From NCBI GenBank assembly GCA_021292165.1, contig CM037878.1:235567546-235631545 (forward strand): a DNA stretch of 64,000 nt, written 5' to 3'. The position numbers and the translations under genes were made by a program. Source of the stretch: Shinisaurus crocodilurus. Lineage: Eukaryota; Chordata; Lepidosauria; Squamata; Shinisauridae. The notes under the pieces are model-generated. The model was given only the letters and a program-made list of their open reading frames with translations, ran no database searches and was not told the origin of the DNA. Below, piece after piece: positions 32,601 to 44,256 of this stretch. Numbering within the stretch: position 1 is the stretch's first letter; the number at the start of each line of letters is the position of its first letter.

Positions 32601-34594
32601 CTCCCAAATACTACTACTCTGCTATTTACAAATTACCAAAAAATGAGAGGAAAGTAGTAATTAAAGCCTTCCTTACCCCACTCCCACATCAACAGAAACT
32701 AATGTGGGGCACAGAGGCTTTTAAAGGGAAAATTACTCACTAATTATTCTCCCATCCAGAATCAACAGGAAGCAAGAAAATGGGCTGACTCTGCAAAGAG
32801 GAAGTGTTTAATTTAAAGGCACAGGAGCCCTGAAAAGCCTCAATGGCACTTTTTCTGTCTATTCTGGGCAAGCTGGCACTGCATGGTGTTTTATTACCAA
32901 ACAATGTCATAGATCAGGACTAGAGAAAACACAGGCAGTGAATGCAGAAAACACCAGAAGCCTGCAATTTGGCAGTAAAGTTGTCCAGATGCTCTGTAAA
33001 CAGGATGGCAATTTCAGAGAAAAGGGGTGGTGCGGAAGCACCTTTGGTCAGGTTGTTATCTATAAATTGATTATTTTTCTCACAGCGTTGATGAGAGGAT
33101 AAATGAAATATCTATTCCAAACCATTTTCTTTGTGTACCAATTACTGTTATTGAAAAATGTGATACTATTATGTCATTCCTGATGATGTAATAGCAATAT
33201 GTCATGAGGAGAAAGCTTAGACAATGTGGCCCATGGAGTGCCATCCCACAATTTTTATGATCCAGCAAATTGAATTCACTCTCCTAGTGTCAGTATGACG
33301 CATCCTGCTAAGCAACTGCAAATCCCTTTTGGTTTGGTTTTGCACATTCTCCCAGCACAGTGATATATTCTAGATAATGAACTGGCTGCTATGGTAATTG
33401 GTTGTTTGCCATAGTGAAGGCCCACAAGTTTTCCTGCACACTAGACAAGAAGCATTTATGATTTAATTGTTTGCACATTGCCAAACATGTTTGTAAATCA
33501 TTTTCAGCTGTTAAATCATTTTAAAAGAAGAAATGATAAATAATGTGTCTTACATTTTTTCTTTGATTCCAAAATAACCCATATCACAATAGTAAACCTC
33601 ATTTATTTCTCTCTCATCCATCCCTCTCTGCAAGTGTACTAACATAATGACAGAATCATGTAGGAATGATTTGTAATTAAATTAAATGCCACAACAAAAA
33701 GTGTGTAAAATGCATTTAGTCCCAAACAATAAACAAGTACATGATTAATTGCTTCAGCGTGCCTTGCTTTGATGTGTAAAAATAAAGATGATGCAGCAGC
33801 TGAGAGCCTTTGAATCAATGCAACATCCACCTGGTGTAAACCTCTTTCAGATTTTGCTGCAGTGCACTTAGCCAGTTTCCAGAAAAACATTTCAAAGATC
33901 TCTGCTGGAAATTAATTACCATAGATCTTACCTACACAACTTGTGATACACCAAACAAAAGACATCCCTTGCATACACGGCTCACCATCCATACATAACT
34001 GAGTAAACCTCATCAAGGAATTTTCAGCTCAGAGTGGTGGTGGTGGCGCACCTTGCTGGTAATAGGAGTGCCCAAATGGGGAGGGTTTTTTTTTAAAAAA
34101 AAGTACACAGAGAACAGAGCTTTAGAATAAACAATCATGCAAGTTATTACAAAAGAAAAAAATAAAAAGGAATGTGTGCATGGAATTAGTGTGTAGCCAA
34201 CACTTAAACAGGACCAGCAGAAATCTAGTTCAGACTATCAGGAGGAGGGAGAGGGGTGGGGTGGATGGGGCTGGACAGAATAGCATAAGAGCTAGTAGGG
34301 GGAAGTAGGAAATAGGGGGGTGGGGAAGTGGATGAACACCAAGGAGACCGAGTTGCAATGAGGAAACTCAGTGTCTGTGACATGGAGTTTAGCTTGGTTT
34401 GGGTAAAGAAGAGTGGGACTTAGATAGACATAGAAACTTGGAAACAGAGCACTGATAGTTACGTAATCCTGGAAGGAGGACATCAAAGAGGGAAGGCTTG
34501 GAATGGCGTGTAGATTTCAGCTCCAGGTCACAGAGGGGTGTTCTTCTGTGGATCCATGGTGGAGCACTGGGGCCAGTAAAGCCCTGCAGGTCCC
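32601..34594. other. Unique-looking DNA; possible conserved non-coding stretch
   Basis: No repeat recognised between about 33440 and 33930. This part is AT-rich, of high complexity, and contains homeodomain-like cores (GATTAATTGC, TAATTAAATTAAA). Conservation cannot be judged from one sequence. Confidence 0.25.
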
Positions 34595-35095
34595 TTTACC
34601 ATTGCACATTATGAGCTGAAGGAACTGCACTGGCTACCTATTTGCTACCAGGCCAGGTTTAAGGTTCTGGTTCTTATATACAAAGCCCAAAACAACTTGG
34701 GACCAGGTTACCCGAGAAAGCACCTGCTCCCTTACCAACCTGCCTGGTCACTGAGGTCATTGGAGGACATTCTCCTGGTGGTTCTGCATGGACCTCTGGC
34801 CCGACTGGAATCCCCCAGGAGAAGAGCCTTCAGGGTGGTGGTTCCATTTCTGTGGAACTCCTGGCCTCTGGAGGTCAGCCAGGCTCCAACACTGTGATGC
34901 TTTCAGCGTCTGATGAAGACATCCTTCTTAAGGGTAGCCTTCTCTGCAATCCAACCACCATTTTAATGATGCCTTGTTTGTTTCCAATGTATTGTTTTTG
35001 TTTCTTTTATCTGTTTTCATCTTTTTATTGTTCACCATTCCAGAATCTGCTTAGATATGGAGCAGTATACAAATACTGTAAATAAATAAATAAAT
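34595..35095 (+). mobile_element. L2 LINE 3' fragment
   Basis: Readable pieces include ELKELHWLPICYQARFKVLVLIYKAQNNLGPGY-like sequence (34610-34705, partly frameshifted), then RRAFRVVVPFLWNSWPLEVSQAPT, the FSVVAPRLWN block of L2. The tail at about 35070-35095 is AATAAATAAATAAATG. Confidence 0.8.
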
Positions 35096-35283
35096 GAAAA
35101 GCTTTGAGGGGAAACACAAGGTTGTGCGTTCCTTAGGTGCCTTTACTGGATTGATAGTAAAATAATAAACACGGATGTGGAGAAGGAAAACTTGGGGAAG
35201 AAGGAGAGAGCAGAAATATCTACAAGTAGGAAGTTGAACAAAATTAACTCTACTTAAAGCTAAGAATTCCTAAAACCTTCGTG

Positions 35284-35627
35284 CAGAATCCAGTGGGCCG
35301 CCCACATACTCCTCTGCGGATTCTTTTCCACCTTGCTGATTCCCTTCTGCAGGCAGTGAGTCCCACCAATTCCATTGTGCAAGCGAGACCCATCACTTAT
35401 GCAAGGGCGATTTAGTGCTTCCTAGGGGAAGCCCCAAATAATGAGCCAAAAAGCCCTTATGTGAGCTTTGCCGACCTGCTGCCTTCCAGAAATGAGCAGT
35501 TCCATTCATTTTGGGTTGCCCCAGAAGTGCTAAATCGCTAGTGCACAAGTGGTGGGCACCACTTGGGAAATGGAATTGGTGGGGCGCAAGAGAATCGGCA
35601 GGGACATAAACGCCCCACTGGATTCTG
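35284..35627. mobile_element. 344-bp foldback element, hAT-like ends
   Basis: The ends CAGAATCCAGTGGG and CCCACTGGATTCTG are perfectly complementary. Inverted similarity continues inward for roughly 150 bases (for example CCCACCAATTCCAT against ATGGAATTGGTGGG). CAG...CTG ends suggest hAT, but the 8 bases on each side do not match, so the duplication has decayed or the class differs. Confidence 0.7.
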
Positions 35628-35954
35628 TCTTTTGCTTGGGGGAAGTTTTGTTTGTTTGTTTTTCCCCCAGAACAAAGAGAACAAAATGCGTTCTAATTCA
35701 TTAACCTCTCTTGCCATAGGTGCCTAGTGCAAAAACAGAATGTTCAAATGGCAGGGGTGGGGGATTGCATACTTTCAATTGATCACAAAGGGGGAAAGAT
35801 TGGCATGGATGCCTTCTTTTCAGAGGTACTCCTGTACTTCCTGTTGTTTCTTAAAGCATTGAAACAGAATTTTGGGAAATACCCCATGTTTACACAACGT
35901 AAACAACATCGCGCCCAGCTCACATGCCAGAAGTTGAGTGCCAGGCGGGTCGCC

Positions 35955-36125
35955 TATCCCTAGTTGTTGTTGGTTTGTTAACCATGCCAACAACCCAACC
36001 TCAGACGACATGATACAGTAAGCCACGGCAACTGCCCACCATGGCTTGAATATTCAAAATGGCCATCATCATGTACCACAAGCCACCATGACTTAAATAA
36101 GCCATGGTGAGCTACAGTAGTCATT
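35955..36125. repeat. CCATGGCTT-type dispersed repeat
   Basis: Contains CCAACAACCCAACCTCAGAC, GACATGATACAGTAAGCC and CACCATGGCTTGAATATTC, shared in part with 30825, 37520 and 43200. Unclassified. Confidence 0.4.
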
Positions 36126-36179
36126 TGAGTGTGGGAGTTCTTATTCACTGCAAGCACAAGTGTTGGCCTGGAGTGCTTT

Positions 36180-36300
36180 TTACTATCTCAGGCTAGGGGT
36201 GGGTGAACTCCCCACAACCGCGCTGCTCAGAAGAACGAGGCGGGGGGCCGCCGCCGTGGAGAGGAGAGGCGAGCCCGCCCACAGGTTCGTGAACACCATT
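36180..36300. other. Short GC-rich patch
   Basis: CpG-containing stretch around GAGGCGGGGGGCCGCCGCCG (about 36236-36255) in otherwise AT-rich DNA. No promoter or exon could be supported. Confidence 0.3.
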
Positions 36301-36359
36301 ACCGTCCATTGAGCCCTGCCCTTCAACCAGGTTCCATACAAATCTGCCTTTAACCCTTT

Positions 36360-36775
36360 ATTGGGCAGTCATCTTAAAAACCCTCCCTGCAGGGTTTACA
36401 TCTTCTTGTCACATATTCCAACAGGGGCTACCTTTAAAAATGGTCCAGAAATGTCTGTTACTTCAGAATATGACATGAGCCTGATGGGATTGGCTCCCAG
36501 TCAATATCTGGGTCCAATTCAAGGTTCTGTTTTTAGAACCAGAGCACCTGAAGGACCACCTCTCTCCATATATAATCCATATACCTGGATTTGGAGATCA
36601 TCTTGAGCAGTCCTCCTCTAGGTGCTCTTGACAAGTAAGATGCAGTGTGGGGGGAAGGGGTACAGGAGATGGACTATTTCAGTGGTGACACCTCAACTGT
36701 CAAATTCTTTCTCCAGAGAGGCTTGCTCGGCACTTACTTTGGTGCCATTTTGGCCCCAACTTTTATCCCCAAGCC

Positions 36776-36812
<37 letters not shown>

Positions 36813-36830
36813 CCTTTTCTACATCAGAAC
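36360..36830 (+). mobile_element. L2 LINE fragment, strongly decayed
   Basis: Pieces resemble the L2 C-terminus order (GSNSRFCF-type, LKDHLSPYI-type, then SGDTSTVKFFLQRGLLGTYFGAIL). A (CA)n run at about 36778-36810 follows. The call rests on the order of weak matches. Confidence 0.5.
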
Positions 36831-36889
36831 TGGCAGCTTGGCAGTCCAACACTGCTGCAGGTCTATGCACATCTTTTGGAAGGATGATT

Positions 36890-37110
36890 TACTGTACAAT
36901 CCTGTGCACACTTACTTGGGAGTAAGCAACATTGTACTCACTCTGAGTAATACATTGCACTGTTCACTGTTCTTGAACAATCCATGCAGACTATTGTCAA
37001 CACTGGTGTAATGTTTCACCATGCAATCCTATACATGTGTACTCAAACTTCCATCTTAACAGATTCAGTGGGGCTTACTCCCAGGAAAGTGGATATAGGA
37101 TTGCAGCCTC
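36890..37110. repeat. Two CAATCCTAT-type MITE copies
   Basis: First copy: ACAATCCTGTGCACACTTAC and TTGGGAGTAAGCAAC. Second copy: TGCAATCCTATACATG to GGATATAGGATTGCAGCC, so its ends form the terminal inverted repeat GCAATCCTAT/ATAGGATTGC. Non-coding. Confidence 0.6.
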
Positions 37111-37519
37111 ACACTTTATTCTTCCACAAATGCTGTTTCAACACTTACATGGAATTAAAATATTACACAGAATAATAGGCAAACTCTCACTAACCCCATT
37201 CAGAATGGACTTGAATAAACAATTACATTTTCAGATATTAACTGCACACTCAAAATTAAATAATTTCAGTTTCTGTATAGTCTGAATCTAGGCCCTATTG
37301 TCCTAATGATACCGACAGGAGCAAGACAGGAGCAAGAGCAAGAGCTTACATTTGCCCAAGATCATTAAGCCCAAGGCCAAGACACTACTGCTCATGCTCA
37401 AGTATAGCACTAGTTTAAAAGAAACTCTTAACCCAGCAAAAGTCTGAGTGGACTGATATACATGCAGTCAGCTACCTCTCTTCCTAGTTCAGTGGTTGCA
37501 GCTGGGTCTGCTTCCTCAT

Positions 37520-37860
37520 TGACCCAGTTCAAACAGCACACCAGGTTCATCAGGGGACATTTAACCCACAATAAGCCACGATGTATGCCAGGCATGATTT
37601 TGAATGTACAGTACAACCCTTGCTCGAGGGTTGCCGTGACATGTGAACCCAGCACCAAGGGTTGAGGGTTAAACAACTTTTGCAGAACTCAGTTTGTATG
37701 CAAAGGTTGTTTAACTCTCAAATAACTTTCAGTGGCCAGGTCTGCAAGACACAGCAACCCCCAAGTGGGGGTTGCATATTCAAATAGCGCCTGGTATGTG
37801 CCATGGCTCATCATGGATTAAACAACCCCTGATGGGCCCAGCATATCATGTAAGCTGGCC
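37520..37860. repeat. CCATGGCTT-type dispersed repeat, decayed
   Basis: AATAAGCCACGATGTATGCC, GTGCCATGGCTCATCATGG and several AACAACCC blocks recall the repeats at 30825, 35955 and 43200. Confidence 0.35.
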
Positions 37861-38715
37861 CAATGTTGGGACTTTCCCCTCCTCCTGAATAGACCTTTGT
37901 GCCTAAGTAGACCCTTGCATGTGAGTAGACCCTCGGCAAAAGGGTCTTCTGGCAGCCAGGTGGCTCAGAGTCTCCCGCCTGGTCCAACATTGCCTATCCT
38001 CAGGAGAGCTGAGGGAGGTGGGAACAAGGCAAGACTTGGGATGGGGTCAAAGAGGTTCTTTAGGACACCAAACAAGGCACGCAACAGGACTCTTCAGGCT
38101 GCCCTATATCTTCTGTGGGAGTGGGGTTCACTGTAGAATCCCAGTCCTCCTACTCCTCCAAGGAGATTTCCCCTTCTGGAAGACTGACAAGTTCCCATTA
38201 TTCCTGTATACCCTAGGCACTCCTGTGCAGAGTTATGGCAGTATCCAAAGCAAAATGGCGGCCCTCTCATCATGAATAGTCCCTGTTGCCACTATGTAAC
38301 TTTGGAATATAGAAAGAAAAGGGAGTTGTGAGCATTCATACTGGATAATTGTGTGGCATTTTAAAAGAAGGATGACAATTTAGAGTGGGGCATTTCCGAT
38401 CATTACAAGTTGGACTCACACTCTGGAGGACTCCATACCTGACTTAGAATGGGCATAGAGGGTTCAAACCAAAGAATTCACTGATTGAATCCCATGCCCT
38501 CCCTTCAAACTTGGCCTCCATCACACTGAATTTGCTTTATGGCTTAGATTTAGAAAAGAGCAGCTATCTAGCAACTATTAACCTTGAGAAATTTTGGTGG
38601 GTATGGGGAAAGAGCTTTGCTGGCAGTTAGACTACAGTAGCATTTTAAACAATTTTTAACAATTCATTGAACAATAGTAAGCTGTCTATTTTTGCTTTAT
38701 ACTTGGCAAAAACAG
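37861..38715. other. No recognised feature
   Basis: Unique-looking DNA without coding signal. Confidence 0.45.
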
Positions 38716-38851
38716 AAAGACACTTCCAAGCACTGTCTGTGGAAATTAAACCATCCAAAGTGGACAGAAAAAGATTCATTTTCCTACACAGTGACTGACA
38801 AAAGCACCACTTTATTGTTGAATGGAACATCAAAATCTCAATCAAATGTAG
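38716..38851 (+). other. Candidate internal exon (weak)
   Basis: A 136-bp open stretch preceded by a T-rich tract ending in CAG and followed by a good 5' splice consensus (TAG|GTAAGA at 38852). In the open frame it would encode KDTSKHCLWKLNHPKW and on to STTLLLNGTSKSQSNV. I do not recognise the protein. Its length is within chance expectation, and no neighbouring exon was found. Confidence 0.15.
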
Positions 38852-39329
38852 GTAAGAAAGCATTTTATGACCCAGAGAACATAAGAGTTCTGTATTTGCT
38901 TTAGTTCTAAAGAGAGATTAGCTGACTTTCCTATCCTAGGGCCACTTGAACCTCATATTTTGCAGCTGTTTTTACATTATGGAGTGCATAATAAATTTTA
39001 CATCATGTAAACACTTGTTTAGTTGTCATTCTCTGTAGTCAGCAAGTCAAAACAATGATTCTGTGGTTTTTCACAGTAGAAATGGATATAACTGTGTAAA
39101 ATGTCTCCTTAGATTAAAAAAAAGGGAGGCTGACCCAAGGAAGGTATTATGATTAGGAATGAGCAAAACATTGCCTCTTTATTACCACACAGTTTTATGG
39201 TTCTTTCTATCCATTGTCTCAGATACAGTTGGGAGTGTCTTGGATTCCCTTGCTTTTAGGATCTGAGAGTGTCATTATCATGGGGTTTCTCTGACTCTCC
39301 ATTATTGAGTGTCAAGGATGTGGAGAACG
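38852..39329. other. No recognised feature
   Basis: AT-rich DNA; nothing recognised. Confidence 0.45.
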
Positions 39330-39800
39330 AATCACAGTGGTAGAAGAATTTGTCCTCAGAACAGCTCCAGGAAGCCCCACTGGCCCTGGAGCTCCAGCGC
39401 AAGAGGAATCTCTCCAGCCTAATGAGATCACCTTGCTGTCCTCAGACTCCAAGGACTTCAGCTCAGAAGCTACAGCAGAAGGACCATCTCCCCTGCACTG
39501 GAGTTAACAGCTACTGAAAAAGGCTAGGCCCCTATAACTAGCTCACCAGGGGTGGAGCTAGCCACCCAGATAGAACTGTAACTTTGTTTAAGGCTCAGTC
39601 TGGGTTTGCTTGTTGCTGAAGTAACATTCAAGCATTATTATATGACTGTCCAACCTGAGTATCACATGAAGCTATCCAGCATGCTGCCTGCTTTGCTTGG
39701 GCTTTTTACCTTACTAGAAACTAAATTCTGCTTTGCTTGGCTGTGTCATACAAGGGACTGAATTTGCTTGACTTGTATTGTACATGTAAAAAAGGTAGCT
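39330..39800 (+). mobile_element. Possible LTR-retroelement remnant
   Basis: A short open stretch reads EESLQPNEITLLSSDSKDFS, acidic and serine-rich like the end of a Gypsy or retroviral polyprotein. An untranslated segment with AACTGTAACTTTGTTTAAGG and GACTGTCCAACCTGAG follows. No LTR ends or primer site could be placed. Tentative. Confidence 0.25.
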
Positions 39801-39849
39801 GTAAATGCAAAAGTGGGGCAGTTTATGGAGAATTTCTGAGGGTCATCAT

Positions 39850-40970
39850 GTTGCAAGTGTATAACTTTGTTCAGTCCTTTTCAACTTGTTCATAAATGAT
39901 CTGGAATTTATGAGTGAGCAGTGAGGTGGTCAACTTTACTGATGATACCAAATTATTCAGGATGGTTAAAATAAGAAGGAATACAAAGAGCTCCAAAAGG
40001 ATCTCTCCAAACTGGGTGAATGGGCATCAAAATGGAAAATGCAATTTAATGTAAACAAATGCAAAGTGATGCACATGGGGGGGGGAGCCTCCAACTTCAT
40101 GTATATTCAAATATATTGTAGAGTTGGTAAAATTGCAGAAATGGGAAATTAAAATGATCAAGGGGCTGGAGCAACTCCCTATAAGGAAAGGTTATGTCTG
40201 GGTTTGTTTAGCTTAGATAAAAGGTGATTGAGGGGAGACATGATAGAGGTGCACAAAATTATGCATGGTGTGGAGAAAGTGGATTTTATGTATTTGTTTA
40301 TTTATTTATTTATTATATTTATACCCCGCCTTTTTTCCTGCAAGGAACCCAAGGCGGCTTACATAATCCTCCTCCTCCTCTCTGTTTTATCCTCACAACA
40401 ACCCTGTGAGGTAGGTTAGTCTGAGAGTCAGTGACTGGCCCAAAGTCACCCATTAAGTTTCATGGCCAAGCGGGGACTAGAACCTGGATCTCCCGAGTCC
40501 CAGTCCGACGCTCTCACCACTACGCCACACTGGCTCTCACACTGGATAGGAGACATCTCTCTCTCTCATAATATTAGAACATGGGATCATCCACTGTAGC
40601 TGAAGGGTGGGAGCTTCAGGATAGATAAAAGGAAGTACTTCACACAGCACATAGTGAAACTATGGAATTCACTACCACAAAATGTAGTGATGGCCACCAA
40701 GTTGGAGGGCTTTAAAAGTGGATTACACAAATTCATGGAGGAGAAGGCTATTGATGGCTGCCTGCTAGTACTGATGGCTATATGCTACTTGCAGCACTAG
40801 AGGCAGTATGCCTTTGTACACCAGTTGCTGAGGAACACGAGTGGGAAGGTGCTAGTGCACTCCTGTCCTACTTGTGAGTTTTCCACAGGCAGCTGGTTGA
40901 CCACTGTGTGATCAGAATCCTGGACTAGATGAACCTTTAGTCTGATCCAGCATGGCTCTACTTATGTTCC
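39850..40970 (+). mobile_element. CR1 LINE 3' part, interrupted by a SINE
   Basis: Coding remnants include LFINDLEF-like sequence, a decayed ADDTK box region (TTTACTGATGATACCAAATT, 39931-39950), KWKMQFNVNKCKVMHMG (about 40030-40080), and the RRGDMIEVHKIMHGV block (40230-40275). After the SINE at 40285-40538 the CR1 resumes with decayed coding sequence. It ends in the 3' UTR with GGTCTGATCCAGCATGG-type sequence and CTTATGTTCC. Stops and frameshifts make it inactive. The tail differs from the GATTCTATG tail of the CR1 at 1-829, so it is a different subfamily. Confidence 0.85.
40285..40538 (-). mobile_element. tRNA-derived CORE-like SINE inside CR1
   Basis: On the minus strand: GAGCCAGTGTGGCGTAGTGG head, core GACTTTGGGCCAGTCACTGA, and the end GCCGCCTTGGGTTCCTTG with a GGCGGGGTATAAATATAA tail. 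TGGAT occurs on both sides (40279-40283 and 40543-40547), possibly part of the target duplication. It is well preserved, so younger than the CR1 it interrupts. Confidence 0.88.
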
Positions 40971-41319
40971 TAGAGAGCAATAAAATAATTCAGAATAGGT
41001 TTCTGTTTTGAATCTGGGTCTCAAAAGACGTTGCATGCAGTTTACTCAAAGAGTTATTCAGTGTCTTGACCTACAAATCCTCTGTTCCCTCATAAAATAA
41101 CATTATGCAATCCAATATGTTACTTTTGTTGATGCTGCTCATTCCTCCTCTAATGTGAACTTCTGTGTAAAATTGTTATTAAATTTATAGTTTGTCTTAC
41201 AAAGATACATGTGCTCACATGCAAGGATGACCTTGCACAGTTCATGACAAACCTTAATCCTGAGGTGCAAAACAGACAGTATTTCCACCCCATTTTTACC
41301 CTAGAATAAACATAGGGGC

Positions 41320-41530
41320 ACCGATCCAGACTGGGACCTGAGCAGGGGCGGGGAGGGAGAGGGGCTTTACCATCACCACCTCACCTAATGGCCTGATCCA
41401 TATGGGGCCTGCCATTCCTGCAATTTTTCTATTGCAAAATAGTGATCCATCGCATAAATAGATCACTATTGCGCAATAGAAATTGCAGACACAGGAGCCT
41501 GATCCAGACTGGTACCAGGGTGGGGAGGAT
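41320..41530. repeat. Hairpin between imperfect direct repeats
   Basis: A palindromic core (41420-41447 against 41461-41486, GCAATTTTTCTATTGC to GCAATAGAAATTGC) lies between two related GATCCAGACTGGGACC-type segments (about 41326 and 41503). It looks like a foldback transposon derivative of unknown class. Confidence 0.5.
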
Positions 41531-42646
41531 TAAAGCATCACCCTCACCTCCGGATAGGGCCTCCTCACTGCACATACTCTCATTTCAGATAATGCCTGTA
41601 ATGACCCTGATTTTGTTGATTTCAAGTGCTGTCATTTTGAGAGACTTAAGCTGCAACCTGGGAGTAATCCTCATTGCACTCAATGGGACGCTCTTCTTAG
41701 TCGACATGTATAGGATTGCAATGCACTGTGAATGGCTAACTACAGGTTGCACCAACCACATGCATCAGAGGCCAAATGCCATTTTAAAAAGAGAAACAGC
41801 TTTCAGAGAGGGTCATTTTGAGTGGACAAGCAGTGGGGCAGGGTACTTTACCTTTTGACCATCTGTTTCTCCATATTGTTGCTCAGCTCCATCTTCTTGT
41901 CCCCTTGCAAATGCATATTTGCTCCCTTCGATGCGCAGAAATTAGTAGTGGAGAAACGGTAGGCAGGGAAAGGGTGTTTTGCCCTTTGGTAAAGAGAATT
42001 TACTTTACTTTAAAAAAAAAACAGCATTGGGGCTTTGTTATGCGTATTTGCATGTAACATTTCATTAGCCCCTCAGGTGCATCTTTTTCAAGCTCTCATT
42101 TATGATCCCATCAGGGTTGCTGCATTAGAAAATGTCAGCATGGAAGAAATATTGTGTAGTAAGAAAGCACTTGGGAGAGTGAAAAGCGCTGAGAAGCTCC
42201 CTGCCATGCTGAAAATAGTCCCACTTGCTAGTGGCAAATTTCCCCCACAGGCATTTGGAATTGCCATGCTAACACACTGTTATCAGAGTGAAAACTCAAG
42301 GCTCAACCCTATCCCCGCTGGGGTCGATAGGAATCTTTTTTTGGTCAGTTTGTAATGGTATCAGGCTTGAGCCACTAGATTAATAGCTGCTGGCAAGGAG
42401 GGAGGCCCACGTATAGAGAGAGAAGTGATGGACTGTGTGTTGCTTCAGTAGGTTTGTACATCTCTGGCAAATGGGCAAATCTCCTTCCTTTGCTGTCAGG
42501 CTGAGGCAGCCTAACTAGGTCTTTGATTCCTCAGCAGTTCACTTCCTCGTGAACTACTTTGCAGAGAGATATAGAATTAGTTTGACATCAGGAGAATCTC
42601 CAGGATATGGCACAAGCAAGATAATGGGAGGGTTCTCGTGACACAA
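41531..42646. other. Mostly unrecognised; CAATCCTAT MITE near 41645-41745
   Basis: CTCATTGCACTCAATGGGAC and ATGTATAGGATTGCAATGCA belong to the short palindromic family. The rest is unrecognised. Confidence 0.4.
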
Positions 42647-42684
42647 TAAGCCACACTGCGTAGAAAGCTATGCAGTGTGGCTTA
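42647..42684. repeat. 13-bp perfect inverted repeat
   Basis: TAAGCCACACTGC (42647-42659) is complementary to 42672-42684 across a 12-nt loop. It may be the end of a CCATGGCTT-type repeat (AAGCCAC motif). Confidence 0.7.
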
Positions 42685-43199
42685 GAAGCCATCCTACCCC
42701 AATATGACTGACAGATGATTTGGCATATTGAGGATAGGGTGCGTCCTCCTCCCCACTTAGGAGACCCCACAGGATCAATGAGGTTCCCCCCTGCCTGCCG
42801 CTGCTTGTCGGTGGCATCAGGAAGGGGGGGATGGGGGAGGTGCAATCACTTCAACCTACTCACAAGTAGGATCAGGCTGCTGAGCGGGGGGGGGGGATGA
42901 GCTGCACTCTGCTTGGCCACCTCTAAAGAAGGCAGAGCAGAGTGTGGCTTCCCCCCCCCCCTTCACCCACTGCCATGGCCTCTAGAGGAGGCCAACGCTA
43001 GAGGAGGCTGACCAGAGTGCAGCCACCAGACCTTTCGGCTGACAGCTGCAATGCCATGGGGCTGCCTCTGGCAGCGAAAGTGCTGCTTGGACCCTTTGGG
43101 GCAGCTGTCATTGGCACTCACGCAGAGGAACTTGGCCAGAGTGGCAAGCCTTTTTTGCCACTCTTGCCAAGCAGCTCCGTAGTGCTTTGGCTTGCCCCC
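42685..43199. other. GC-rich stretch with G11 and C11 tracts
   Basis: G11 at 42886-42896 and C11 at 42951-42961 about 55 bp apart, so they could pair. The open frames here are compositional; no gene supported. Confidence 0.5.
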
Positions 43200-43375
43200 C
43201 AGTGGGCTGTGTCATCCAGGTTCAGATGACACTGCAAGCCACCATGGAGCAAATAAACCCAACAACAAGCCATGGCTTGTCAGGGTGGTTCATAAGCTAA
43301 ACTTAAGTCTCCTTGACAAAACCACCCCAGGTTCGGACAACATGCTAAGCCACCATGGCTTCAACGCCACTCTCG
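43200..43375. repeat. CCATGGCTT-type dispersed repeat
   Basis: CAGGTTCAGATGACACTGCA, AGCCACCATGGAGCAAATAA, AACAACAAGCCATGGCTTG and ACATGCTAAGCCACCATGG show the family motif several times, in both directions. Confidence 0.45.
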
Positions 43376-43820
43376 CTTCGAGTGTCATGCAAACCAGTCA
43401 ATATAAGCAGCTGGGCAGGATTCCAGTGATTTATTTCTCCATGAGGCACATTCCACCCACAATTGTTCTTGGAGAGAACATCTAGTTGGAAGCCAGAAGC
43501 TGTGTGCTATAAGTGTGGTGATGAGATGGAGGCTGGAGTTAGGAAAAAGAAAGTAAGAGGCCCATCAGCATCACAAGACCCCAGATGTCTTTCAAGGTAT
43601 CTTCACCCAACACACGCACAGCCTACTATACAGTTTTGCCATTGGATAGCAGCTCAGAGAGTTCCAGAAATATATTTCCTAATGCAGCAGCCCATGTAAA
43701 TGGGTAGGCAGAGATACACAGCACTCTTAACAGTAAAATGCATTTGCCTTTAAAAAAAAGAAGTTGTGACTGTCAGTGGCTCATTGACAGCTAATTGCCA
43801 CCAGAACCTGTTAGCAGTAA

Positions 43821-44228
43821 ATGTGCAAAATGCCTGGGAAGAACATCACTATTGTGGAGAATAGAAATTCTACTGAATTTAAATCTTTAAACCAGCTTTT
43901 TTTGAATACCAACTTCAGTCTCAGTAATCACTCTCTCCAAGAGCAAACTCAGTTCATGAGTTCTGACAGGACTGTAGCCAAAACAGAGTCAGTAAGAAAT
44001 AAGAGAGAGGCATCAGCCTACTCAGAGAAACTCCAAGGTTTGCAGAAATACAGAAAATCATTAGGAAAAAAATTAATGGGGCAACCCCCTCAAAAACAGC
44101 CCAGTGATGACAGCATGCTCAGTGTCCAGAACGCTGAGTGTCTGTTGGGAGAGAGCAATAGAATGGAGCAACCAGGAAGAGGGCTTGACCTGCTGGCTGG
44201 AACCCTGAACAGGAGCATTTCATGCTAG
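43821..44228 (+). CDS. Unidentified 135-codon ORF (weak)
   Basis: An open frame from an ATG directly after an in-frame TAA, ending in TAG. The predicted product is hydrophilic, rich in S, N, K and Q, with a basic segment (EKLQGLQKYRKSLGKKL, about residues 69-85). It has no signal peptide or membrane segment. I do not recognise it. A frame of this length can occur by chance in 64 kb, and no promoter, splice partner or repeat family explains it. It could be a diverged terminal exon or nothing. Confidence 0.12.
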   Translation: MCKMPGKNITIVENRNSTEFKSLNQLFLNTNFSLSNHSLQEQTQFMSSDRTVAKTESVRNKREASAYSEKLQGLQKYRKSLGKKLMGQPPQKQPSDDSMLSVQNAECLLGESNRMEQPGRGLDLLAGTLNRSISC

Positions 44229-44256
44229 GACATGGAGTCGTGGTCTCCACTGAGAT

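Noticed and set aside
41442..41858. 138-codon frame on the plus strand
   Set aside because: It runs through a foldback repeat and a CAATCCTAT-type MITE; a chance frame is the simpler reading.
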